From the NCBI GenBank assembly GCA_013398275.1, contig VZSE01005944.1:731153-795152 (forward strand): a DNA stretch of 64,000 nucleotides, given 5' to 3'. The notes beneath the pieces are model-generated. The model ran no database searches. It was not told the DNA's origin and was given only the letters and a program-made list of their open reading frames with translations. The translations under genes and the position numbers were made by a program. Origin of the DNA: Promerops cafer. Its lineage: Eukaryota > Chordata > Aves > Passeriformes > Nectariniidae. Shown piece by piece: positions 26,601 to 39,000 of this stretch (position 1 is the stretch's first letter; each line of letters starts with the position of its first letter).

Positions 26601-29600
26601 CTGAGATAAAACCAGCCATTTACTGACCATTAATACTCTGAGCTATGAAAATGTTTTTGGAAGTGGTTGTAGAGTCTGTACAGAATTGTGCTGCTGTTCA
26701 AAGTCACTAAGCTACTAGAAAATTGTTAGTTGTAAAGTAGACTGAATTCTTAATGCATATTTTCCATTTAATGTTCTAATGGTGAATGTTTCTCACTTAA
26801 TTTAGAGCTTTGACTTTTTGCATCTTTTTTTTCTGGGAGATAATCAGTCTAGCTTTTGAAAGCATTTAGCACTGTACTGTAAAATATACAATTTTCATCA
26901 CTGTTCCTTTAGGGGGGACATACTTTGGTCACCAAAGCTACATACTACTGCTGAATAGCCTCTAGGAAATGTGTGAAAATGAAGGACAATTCAAAACTAG
27001 TCCATTTTTTTATTTTAAAGTACAATTTCTACCTTTTTTTTTAGAGCCAGAACTTTAAACTAGAATATTAGAATCCATAAAGTCTTAAAAAATTTGAAAA
27101 CCTTTTGTGAACACTATACTTTCTGATGTTTATTTTTGTTTATGGAAGAATGTGTTCAAAGCTTTTAATCGGCTCATCTATCCTCAAACTCAAATAAAAA
27201 GTATACATTTTATCTTATTAATAGACACTGCTGCTTTTAAAAATGGATTTTAAGCATATAGAGAGAAAATTCCATAGCTCTTACTTAAGCAAATCTGCCC
27301 AGCCCTCAATTTTTCAGGTGTCTAAGCACGTAACTGCCTCAAATGTGTGCTTATTGCCTTGCAGGATGAAAACCTGAGCTGTGATATTTTGACTTCAATT
27401 TTGTTAAGATTTAAGGTTTCTTTCTGCATTCTTAAATGCAGACAGATTTTGCTACTCATGCTGTCATAAACAAACCTTGTAAGCATGGCCTCTCTACAGT
27501 TTTGGCAGCTTGTGCTCCGGGTTCTGTAGGAATGTGTGATGTCAGAGCTGAGTTTGTCTCTAAAAACCAGGAGTGGTGAACATCATAATATTTGTTATTT
27601 GTGGCACACCATTGCAGGTCCTCCTTTCACATGCAGCTGTCTTTGGTTTGCAGTGTCCCTGCCCTGTAGTGCCAAGCAGGATGTTCCCAGAAGTGGGAAG
27701 TGTGAGGGACCTGGGAGGAAGTGCAGCAGCTGTGTCCTGTAGACTCGTTCTGTTTGTTGAAATACCAGCCAAGACTGTTTTCCCCCTCCAACTTAATTAA
27801 TTTCAGGGTATATCTAAGTATCAAATGTGCAAGTGTGTTGATGTTTATTTTTACAAAAGGCTAAGTGCACTGTTTCGGGATCAGTTCAGGCTTCAGTATT
27901 TTCCACCTACTTCACTCTGAGTTTGGAAACAGGATTTGAGACTGCAGCACATGACAGCTGAAACACTTTACAGAAGTCTGCAGGTAGAAGACAGGACACA
28001 CAAAATTACAGTGCCAGACCAAAACTGAAATGTGAAATTCCTCACTGTGACTTTAAACTTGTAGCTTTCTAGAGAAAAAAAATACATACTGTGCCTTAAA
28101 CCAGTAAATGAATACACTCTAACTGTAGCCTGTGGACTTCCATAGCCTTATATTTTATTTTTGAAGTTGACCAAAAATACTTGTGTGGATCATACTGAAA
28201 CTTGATTTGGGGAAAATGCTTTAAAAATTATTTTGACCCCATTTTACACTTAGAGAAATGAAGATTTATGACAAGTACAGCATATTTTTTGTTTGAAATC
28301 ACACGAACCAAAGTTAGAAAGTTAGAAAGCTTTAGCTGACCTGAATTTTTCAAGTCTTTCTGTTGTGACCAAAAGAAAAATAAGGAAGGAAAACTAGTCA
28401 CAGATATCTGTCTCAGCTTTGAAGTATGTGTTTCAAATTATTTTTAAATATTTTGATCTTTAGTCCTCAAAAAAAAAACAAACCCTCTTAATTGTAGTTA
28501 AGCAAAATACTGTATTTAAGCCATTGAATAGCAAAATCTTCACCAGTATGAGAAGAAAACTATACAGGGGCAGGGTTGATTGATTGTGTTAAGGCTCCAG
28601 AAGTTTTGAATACTAAATTTTACTTTTTAGGAAAAACAGTCAGATGTAAATCCCTGAAAATTCATATGTAGATTCCCTTTTTTGGAGAAAAGAAAAATAT
28701 ATATACTTTTCCTTTCCTAATTCATTAAAGAAAACTAGGAATACTTAAGATCTTAAAATCTTGTTCTAATGTAGTAGAAGGATTTCTTACTTATATTTTT
28801 TAATACAAAGAGCTCAGGAAAACCCACTGCTGGCTTTCCTTATTTGTCTCTAGAGGATTCTTTGTGTATTTTGAACAAAGCTCCCCAAATTCTGACTCCC
28901 CCCCGTCCCATATCAGCACCACATAACACTGAACCTTGGAAAGTGATGCCATCTCAGAGCTTATTGTTGTACTGTGAACATTTAGACAAGCACACAAACG
29001 ACTGCAGGTCAGCTGGTCACAGAGCTGGTTTGAAGCAATACACAGCAAAGGCAAAAAAAACTTCCTTTCATTGAGCACCACCTTCAGCCTGGGTGCCACA
29101 GTGCTGCTGCTGCTGCGGCGCACCGCGCAATCGTCGTGTCTTCCCTGCTGCTTCCTTCAGTCTGCTGGCTTAGCACCTCTAAAACTCATTCCAGCCACCT
29201 CACTTCTTATTCTGTGCTGATGTTGCAGCAATCCTGGCCGTTGGTGATTTTCTAGCCACTGGACTATTGTAGTATTGAAACCATTGAGAAGGTAGAACTA
29301 CCTTTAAGGTTTTTATGTATGATGATAACTCGAGAAAAACTGTAACTTGATTCCCCACTGACCTTTTAATTGGTTGTTCAAGCACAAAGACAGAATAACA
29401 TTGGCCAAAATACCTGGTTCTGGGTGATTAGTGGGGAGGGAAGGATTTGCTGGTTCTAAAAGGACTTAAAACGTTGAAGAAAACATATGTAATTTTGGGG
29501 AAAATCACTTCTCAAGCAATCTGTCTTAGAAGTTTTTAACTCTTCCTCTGTTTTCAGTTCTTACGTAGCTACTGTAAATCTGATGTTGTACATGGAACTC

Positions 29601-29961
29601 ACCCTTCATATTTACAGGTTTTTAGAGATGTTGGCGGGGTCTTATCTATAAATGTTTGAATAATACTATAGAAAATTATTGTGCTTATAAAAATGCTTAT
29701 AACCAAGTTCTTACAGATCATGTCATGTATCATAAACTTTGGCAAAGTCCTTGGCTTGTGAGATGCTGAGAAAACCTTGGAGCAGAGATATTTTCAGATA
29801 ATGTAATTGCTGAAAGATGAACTCTCATAGTCTTTAAAAACTGCATTTAGATACTTTTTTGTTGTAGTTGAGGGCCACTTGATTGGGAGCTACTCTGGGA
29901 TGTTCCTGTTTCGTTTGGTGGTTTCTCTGGCTGCAATGTGTACTTCAATATTTTTTATTTG

Positions 29962-29978
29962 TTTTTTTTTTTTTTTTT
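29962..29978 (+). repeat. Poly(T) run
   Basis: Seventeen T in the putative PGAP1 3' UTR. Confidence 0.85.
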
Positions 29979-32719
29979 CCTAAGTGTGCATGACTTTTAA
30001 GTACATTGTATAGCAAATACCCTGCTAAAGAAACACTTCTCTATATTTTTCTATGGTATTCCAACATGCTTGCATTGGTACAAATGGTTGTAATTCACAG
30101 AAAGTGCTACTTCCCAGTGCTGCTCTGTGGAGTGTTGTGTTACTGCTGTACTGCTGTTGTACAAACGTGCTGAGTGTTGTGAGCTCAGGTACTCACGTGG
30201 AGCAGTTTGGTGCTTTTCTTTGTATTACTTGGGATTCCAAGCAGAAAATAAAAGTAGTAAACAAAAGCCTTGTGTTTGGAGCAGTGCTTTAACAGGTGCT
30301 TCTTTCACACCTCAAGTACAATGCAATAAAGATAGTTTGATAGGCAGGATGAAGCTTGGCTCAGTATCTTAACTCCAACACCTTAGGCTTCATGAATGGG
30401 AAATGCAGTAAAATTCAAAGTGTTTGCTGAATAATACAGTTTATATAGAGCATCGTATGTATAAAACTTGTTCTCAGCTAAACTAGTATATTTTTAATTT
30501 TTACCTTCTGGAGGTGAATTTCATGGAACTGAGCAAGCAATGCTATGAGCGTTTTCATCTTCACGGCAATTTAATTCATACATGAATGTTACTTACTGTG
30601 CCAGAAAGGTTATATAATTAGTATAGACACTTTGAAAATATTTGATTTATTGAAGATGTTTATCAAGAAAACCCAATGCTTAAATTTGGGTGCATTAAGA
30701 AGGCAGCACCCTGACATCTGGCTTTGACAGCATTTGTTGAACTTAGCTACTGTCCTCAAAAACGAGGATGCAATTTCATTCAGTCAATGTAAGTATACTA
30801 ATAATATTTTAATATTAATGTGTTCTGGTTATATTTTATTTTCTCTGTAGGAAAGAATTTAAATTACTAAAAAAAGACCAACCCACATATTAAAATGAGC
30901 ACTAGGTCTAAACAGACTTTTTAGCTCCAACAGTTTCTCAGAGCTTTAGCTCAGGAAGCAACAATACAAGTGTGTAAGGATTTTTTTTTATCTCACATAA
31001 AATATATGCTAATTGAATCTCTTGCATATCTGCATGCTTCATCAGTCATCCAAGTTGCCCAAGTTCCTCCAAAGCTTGTTTCATATTTGCAGATGACTTT
31101 GGTATGTTTTACTAGCTGAATATACTGCATATCCCCAGTTCATTGTAAAGGAATCAAAGGACTAAATTAAGTGAGGGGGAAAAAAAGAGGTAGAAGAAAG
31201 CTGCCAGCTCTTCTGGCTTTTGTTTTTCCCTCCTCTTTCCAAAACTAAGGAAGGAACAAAAATCTAATCCCAAACTATAAATCTTGCCTTTTCCCCTTTC
31301 TGTCATTTTCTCTATGGGAGCATATTTCTATTTCTAGCTGAAATAAATATCTACCTAGAAGATCAACAGAGACAGTTCCCTTATGGTGGGACCTGCCTTT
31401 TTCAAGTTATGCTGGTGCTACTGCTCTGTTCTTGATGAGTGCACTATCTGGAAGTTGAGTGTTATGAAACATAATTGATGGCGCTTGATGGATTTTCTTT
31501 TTTGTGTGTATGATTTTTTAAAAAAATCCAAATATGCAGAATAATAAGCTGGATAAATTGTCTTGAAGTTTTTATATACTACCGTAGTAACAAAAATAAC
31601 ACTGCTAGGATTTTGTTTACTGTGTTGCTAATGATGTTTGGATGTCCAGAACTTCACCTTCCTGGAAGGGTGGTGGTAGGTTTTTATTTTGCTTTCAAAA
31701 TTTAAACCAAAGGAAAATGTAAAGCTTCCAGTCAGACATAAACATCTGAGTAAGGTCATGGTCAAATATTTTTAACTTAAACATGTCTATTTAGGGATAT
31801 ATTTTATGTGATACTCAATGATGTATCATCTATATAGCGGAGAGAAGAGTGCAGTGAAATAATAAACAAAAAATATGAGCAGCTTTGATATGAAGAATGC
31901 TATGCACTAAGGCCAAGGTAAATTAGCAGAGTCCTCCTTGCAGCCTTTGTCTTAGTTTCTAGTGTGACAGGAGGATATTAACTACTGATAAAATCAGGGT
32001 AGGAAAGCAATGCTTCCACTAAAATGTTATGATTTTGGATATTGAAGCAGACCTTACTTTTCCCTCTCTTTTTCCAGCATCAAGAGAAGTGATCCATATC
32101 TCATTTGCTTGAAAACCATTAGTCACCATTCTAGAGATATGGCTAATTACTTTTAACTATAAATAATATTTTGATAAAGCCGTTCTGTTTCTCCTGGGGA
32201 CTGCTTTAAACTTCCTGTATGCCTAGTACCAATATTCTGCCATACGGCTTGGGAGGAATTTGCACTGCACTGTTCGATAGCAACAGGTCTGAAGAGCATC
32301 AGGGATGAAATTCTCAAGGGTCTTTATGTCATGGTTGGAAATGGAATCATTACTGTATTTTTGAACTCCTGCTAACGTCATTGACACCCACCTAGTCTAC
32401 TAGAAATATAAGTGCAGAGATCAGGTTGTTCACAGATTACGAGGACACCAACCAAGAAGGGGCAAGCCAAAGCCAAATTCCCTGGTAAGCTCTATTTTAA
32501 AGAATGTGAGGAAGAATTCCTTTTCTCCCCCTGAGTCAAGTTGTGAAATGTATCTCTAGTATGTTAGACCAGGCTGTATTAAATACTATTGCACTTATGT
32601 AGTAAAATTTAGTGCAGTTTTGAAAACTGAGCGCTCTGGATCTCGAGCCATATTTTTGCATTCTCCTTGGAGCACACAGAGTTCCGGTGCTGTATTAGCC
32701 ACTGAAAATGTCTGTATGT

Positions 32720-32725
32720 AATAAA
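32720..32725 (+). promoter_or_regulatory. PGAP1: Candidate distal poly(A) signal of PGAP1
   Basis: AATAAA followed within 25-45 bases by a GT-rich stretch (gtgttgagtgttctac). It is the last good signal before C2orf66. Confidence 0.45.
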
Positions 32726-33007
32726 TGTAAACTTACAAATGTAATATTCTGTGTTGAGTGTTCTACTGGTCCCTCAGAAGAGAGTCCAGTGTATAGAAAT
32801 AGCTTTGGTATGGGAAACACTTGTTTAGAGTAATTTGTTCTTCACCTTAGTACTATGGAAACAAAGGGTTGACAGCACATGGATGTAATCTGCAGTGGGC
32901 AAACTTTCCTTGGATTCACATGGTTTGTGTGTTCCCAGTGAGAGCTCTGTAGGATTTAAGGAGTATGTCTGTTTGCCCTTCTTACAGGCAGTCTGTTCAT
33001 CTCCAGC

Positions 33008-34194
<1,187 letters not shown>

Positions 34195-34835
34195 AAGATT
34201 CTGCTGATGAAGGTAAAAGAGGATGCCTTGTCCTCTAATGTTGTTACGTGCAACCAAGAATGATTCTGACTGAAGTATAAAAGCAACTTCTTTCTCAGAA
34301 GAAATTAAAAATGTAGTACCTAAACCCTTGCCTGAAGTGGGTTTTAAAATTCTTGAAGCAGAGATTTATGAGGTAGTTACTACTTAGATAAAATAACACA
34401 TGGTGCTTGTGCAGGCCATATAGACCGTGGTTTTTTTGTTTTCTCTTTTTTTCTTCCCTCCTTCATATGGAGGAGAATTCTGAAAATGTACAGATAATAG
34501 GGGATGCAGGTTTTAGGTAAGGAATTGAAAAGAGTAAGATTACAAATTGAGATAAATGGTTTCTTGTGATATATGTATATTAAGAAAATTAATTCAGGCA
34601 TAAGTTATTGCACTAACTAAGCATATGTTATCTTTTAAATTCACAGTAAGTATTGTTTTCTTCTGGTTTACAAATAGTTGAGAATTTCAATAAGATTTAA
34701 ATTAAAACATTTTGGTGATTTTCTCAGTATCTTAAAGTGCTTAAGTTGTAATCAATATTCAGCTTAGGATTTCCAGCTCTGTCCCATTCTTGGCCTGCTT
34801 AACCCCTTCTCTATTTATAATCAAAATCAAAGCTT

Positions 34836-34850
34836 TATTATTATTATTAT
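34836..34850 (+). repeat. (TTA)n microsatellite
   Basis: Five TTA-type units just upstream of the C2orf66 AATAAA at 34861. Confidence 0.8.
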
Positions 34851-34860
34851 AATGAACCAT

Positions 34861-34866
34861 AATAAA
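34861..34866 (+). promoter_or_regulatory. C2orf66: Candidate poly(A) signal of C2orf66
   Basis: AATAAA 667 bases after the C2orf66 stop. Alternatives are at 35425-35430 and 35489-35494. Confidence 0.4.
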
Positions 34867-35569
34867 GATTGCACTCAAATTTTAATACTAAATTATCTTT
34901 TTTTTTTTATGTAAGGAAAAATAGAAGCACCACATCATGTGTATTTTGTGCATGAAAAAAAATGAAAAGGGAATTCAGAAGGGATGCTCTACTATAAGTC
35001 ACAGCAGCAGTGAGAAAATGACTGATGGAAGTTCCTTGTCCTGCATAATTCAGGATGGTCATGGTAGTTCTTTTCAGTGTTCAGAACTGTTTTGTGGGAA
35101 CAGAGGTTCAGCCAGTGGTTTTTTGTCTTGGTTTGGATCATACCTTGGTTGCATATGAATATTTCTATATTTGTCTCACATATTTGTATTTTTTTGTCTT
35201 TTTTAGGCGTTAACTTCATAACTCCATGCCAAGTGGAAACCTTCACAGCAAAATTTTACTGCTTTGACTTTCTAACTGTTACCTGACAAATCAAAATTTT
35301 CTTCACTGTCACCGTTTCTGCCAATGGGATCTGGTGTCCTGCTGCAATGAGCATTATTCTGTCTATTGACAAATGTGTGCTCTTCAGCTGCTGCAGTTTG
35401 TGAGCAGAATTGTGCTTAAGTGTGAATAAATGAGGAGTGCAACAGCGTGCATTTAACTACTGCCAAGTGTCTTTGTTCAAAGCTGGTAAATAAATGTTCC
35501 CTTTCAGTTTGTTAGAAGGAGATGTCCCAGGGTGTTCTGTGTCAGGTTTTCAGATCCTCTTTTGGTACA

Positions 35570-35728
35570 NNNNNNNNNNNNNNNNNNNNNNNNNNNNNNN
35601 NNNNNNNNNNNNNNNNNNNNNNNNNNNNNNNNNNNNNNNNNNNNNNNNNNNNNNNNNNNNNNNNNNNNNNNNNNNNNNNNNNNNNNNNNNNNNNNNNNNN
35701 NNNNNNNNNNNNNNNNNNNNNNNNNNNN
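35570..35728. other. Assembly gap (159 N)
   Basis: A run of N directly upstream of the GC-rich GTF3C3 first exon. It probably hides the GTF3C3 transcription start and core promoter. Confidence 1.
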
Positions 35729-36070
35729 CGGCGGGCGCCATAGCGGGACGGACGCGGTGCCTCCCTCACAGGGTTCCCCCGGGCCGTGGCGGGGCCATGT
35801 CGGGCTTCAGCCCGGAGCTGATCGAGTACCTGGAAGGGAAGATCTCCTTCGAGGAGTTCGAGCAGCGCCGCGAGGAGCGCAAGAGCCGCGAGAAGGTGAG
35901 TCTGCCCCGCCCGGGCCGCCACCCTCATGACAGCCCCTGGCAGGGCACGGCCCGCTGCTCTGTGTGTGCGGAGGGGCTCACGCTCTTTGCTTCTGCGGCT
36001 TCGTGGTTGCGAACTTGTGTGTACACATCAGCTGAAGGTCCCGGTGAGGTGGCGGCAGCGCCCCGCGGGT
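35729..36070 (+). promoter_or_regulatory. GTF3C3: CpG island / promoter region of GTF3C3
   Basis: Abrupt GC- and CpG-rich stretch in AT-rich surroundings, covering the 5' UTR, exon 1 and start of intron 1. A GGCGCCAT box at 35734-35741 (reverse ATGGCGCC) resembles a YY1 site, common at housekeeping promoters. The upstream half is lost in the N gap. Confidence 0.85.
35797..35895 (+). CDS. GTF3C3: GTF3C3 coding exon 1
   Basis: ATG 35797-35799, donor AAG|gtgagt. 99 nt. It encodes MSGFSPELIEYLEGKISF followed by a charged EERKSREK end. Confidence 0.97.
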
Positions 36071-39000
36071 AATTGGTGCTTTGGGTCGGGGCAAGGAGCT
36101 GGTGTGGGTATAAACTCATCCAGATTATGCTGCTACAGCTCCCCCACCAGCATCTGAGATCTAAGGGACAGAGCCACTGAGGCTCCTCGTTTGACTTCTT
36201 GGCAGCAGTAAATATAGGGAGACACAGTTTTGTGTCCGCCACTGTGTCGGCGGTGTAATTAAAAGAAAATACGTATGATTTGTCGGAGTGTTGCAGTTCT
36301 TTTTAACTTTGCTATATTTGTGTCAAAGTGCTACTGAATTTCTGCATTTCTTGGTCTTCAGAGAGCAAATTCAGCAGAACTCAGCTGTCATGGAAGGATA
36401 AGTATTATCCTGGGGCAGCATTCTTACCGGATTAATGAATGCTATTTTGATATTGACAGGTATCTGGAAGGATTTGTCACACAGAACTTTTTTTTTCCTA
36501 ATACAGTCAACCATGTCATCCCACCTCACTGTAATGCCAAATAAGCAATGGACTGGTCTCTTCAGTCAAATGTAGTGTGAACAGTCACCACCTGAGTCTT
36601 CCCACATTGATTAAAATATAAATTTCTTGAAAGCAAGTAATGCTGGGTTTTATTCTTAAAAATGCAGTGCTTATCCTACCTGTTTCACTGGCAGTGCAAA
36701 GGCCGGAAAGCCAAATGGTGACTGTAAATATATGGGGGAAATAAAAATGGATAATACTATAAAGGCAATAATTTGTATTTTTGGTGTGTGTAGGATGGCG
36801 AAAATGCGTCTGCTGAGGAAAACGAGGAAGATATAGAGGCTCCATCTTCATCCAGAAAAGCATCTGGGAAGTCCCAAAGTCAGGATGAAACTGATGGTTG
36901 GTGTTTTTAACACAATCATTTGTATTTAAAAAGGCACTGGAAGCATTTGCTCTTTGATAACTGACTTCATAAAAATGTGGCTCCATTTTTCCCCTTCTGG
37001 TCTCTGAAGGGGCTGAAATAAAAGGGAAATTAAATTAATAATTATGGTTTTTTTCAGATGGGGCAGGGGAAGAAAAGTCTTGTGTTTAGATGCTCAATAT
37101 CCAAGTTAGAATAAAAATAACCAAACATATCCAAGTCAAAAAAATTAATCATAAACCCAGGTGTGTCCCCCAAGTCCCTCTCTGATACAGGCAATACATG
37201 ACAGATTTGTCTTTCAGTCCCAGCTTGATACTGTGGTTATTTTTTAATCAAATCTTCAGGTGTCCAATCCCCCAGCTCAAACCGTTGAACCCTACATATT
37301 TGGAGTTTTGTGTATAGATGTGTGGTCAGCTATAAGCCTGGGTTCACTTCATAATGAGAAGTTGTAAATGGAAAATGGGAAATTTTTAAAAAATATATGC
37401 CTTAAGCATATTTACTCAGAGTACTTAGCATCATTTTCTTACTTATTTTAAAGAATTCTGTTCTTTTTCCAGAGAAATGCAAATAATTTGGATTTTGCAT
37501 TTACAGATGTTAAAAGGTACTTGTCATGGTGTCATGGATGGAATGGTTACAAGATCTTGTTTTCAATTACTTTGAAAAATTGGTTGCTGGATTGTTGTGT
37601 AGTAGAATTCTCTGCTCACTTACAGCCTCTTCAGCTGAAAAGCTTATTGCAGCCAGCCAGCTCAGCACTTGAAAATTGCTTAATATTCTTCTGGATTGAG
37701 AAAAATGTTGATTAAACTGTGGCTTCATTCTGTGTGTTCCTCCCTGCTTTCATTTCAGATATCCAAAAGATGTTACAGGCTGGGCCATACCAAGCATTGG
37801 TGATGAATAATGCAGAGCTTTAAAACCAAAGAGGCTGTTAATAGTTTTTCTGCATTTCTGCAAGCAGCATTCTTACAGAATAGCTGCTTCAAGTGGGCTG
37901 CTGTTTTCTCTGCACTTGTCCAGAGAAGCAGCATGTCCTCTTCATTATATCATAAATCTATTTTAATTCTTTGTCAACCAGGAGAAACAGCAGATGGGGT
38001 CAGTAAATCTGTCCATCGAGTCTTTGCATCCATGCTTGGGGAAAATGAAGAGGAGGAGGAGGAAGAAGAGGAAGAGGAAGAAGAAGAAGAAGAAGAGGAA
38101 GAAGAAACTACGGAGCAACCTACGGCTGGAGATGTTTTTGTTTTGGAGATGGTTCTTAATCGAGAGACCAAGAAAATGATGAAAGCAAGTATTTAAACAT
38201 TCATATAACTTCCATGTGTCCCCTGACCATAGTGCATAAATGCCACTTTGTGTGACTTTTAGCTGCTTACTGAGAAATTTGCCTGAAAATTGTTCCATGT
38301 AGGGTAATCCTGCTTATGCTGGTGTTTGTTATGCTGTCTTGGTTTATTATAACAGCACTGCAGTTTACTGTTTGAAAGCTTCCAGAAATCATGAAATCAG
38401 TTTTCCCAGTGTCAGAAAACTATGAGCATTAGCAAGTCTTTTGGTCAGTCATTTAATATTGCTAATACTTAAATAACTTAGTGTTAGGTGGTGTTAAGCA
38501 CAGCAGGGTGTCTCCTGAATTTGGGCACAACTCAACCTTGGGCAGAAATAGCATCCCTTTTCTATTTAGGAGAAAAGACCTCGCAGCAAACTTCCTCGTG
38601 CCTTGAGGGGTCTGATGGGAGAGGCCAACATCAGATTTGCTCGAGGAGAGCGTGAGGAGGCCATTCTGATGTGCATGGAAATCATTCGACAAGGTACAGG
38701 AGAATGGGCAAACCTTTGGGCTTTAGGGATGGGGTGAAATTTCCATATGCAGGAGGATGATTCAGTGTGGCTTCACTGAAGATGAAAATAAACAGTACAA
38801 GCAAAGTCAGGGTATGAGGAGTAGAATTAAGACTATGTGGTGCACTTCCTTTATTTTTTGCTTATAAAAAGAAACTAGCACCCTAATTCTGCAGAGGCCC
38901 AGGCCTTAGCTTAGCTTTACACAGTTTGCTTTTATTGTCTTTGTAGATGCAAGGTATAAGCATCAACATGACTTGCAGTGTAGAATAATACTATAAGTGG

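Larger units (their letters stand above)
22594..32740 (+). other. PGAP1: Putative long 3' UTR of PGAP1
   Basis: About 10 kb of AT-rich DNA with no coding exon recognised lies between the PGAP1 stop and the next gene. Several AATAAA hexamers occur, at 23470, 23652, 26488, 26512, 27193, 30247, 30325 and 32720. Human PGAP1 mRNA is known to have a multi-kilobase 3' UTR. The last hexamer, at 32720, has GT-rich sequence just downstream and is the best distal end. Shorter isoforms ending near 23.5-23.7 kb are plausible. The extent is inferred, not shown. Confidence 0.5.
34195..35569 (+). other. C2orf66 3' UTR and short spacer to GTF3C3
   Basis: AT-rich, with no coding exon recognised. It holds a (TTA)n run at 34836-34850 and AATAAA signals at 34861, 35425 and 35489. 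The last of these is only about 300 bases from the GTF3C3 start codon, so the C2orf66 transcript may end almost at the GTF3C3 CpG island. Confidence 0.5.

Noticed and set aside
35761..35771. Possible 5' UTR splice acceptor (ctccctcacag) before the GTF3C3 ATG
   Set aside because: Within the first-exon CpG island with the upstream sequence lost in N; cannot be supported.
37963..38298. Open frames on both strands over the GAA/GAG tract (poly-Ser, poly-Lys/Arg, poly-Phe)
   Set aside because: These are out-of-frame readings of the poly-Glu repeat in GTF3C3 exon 3.
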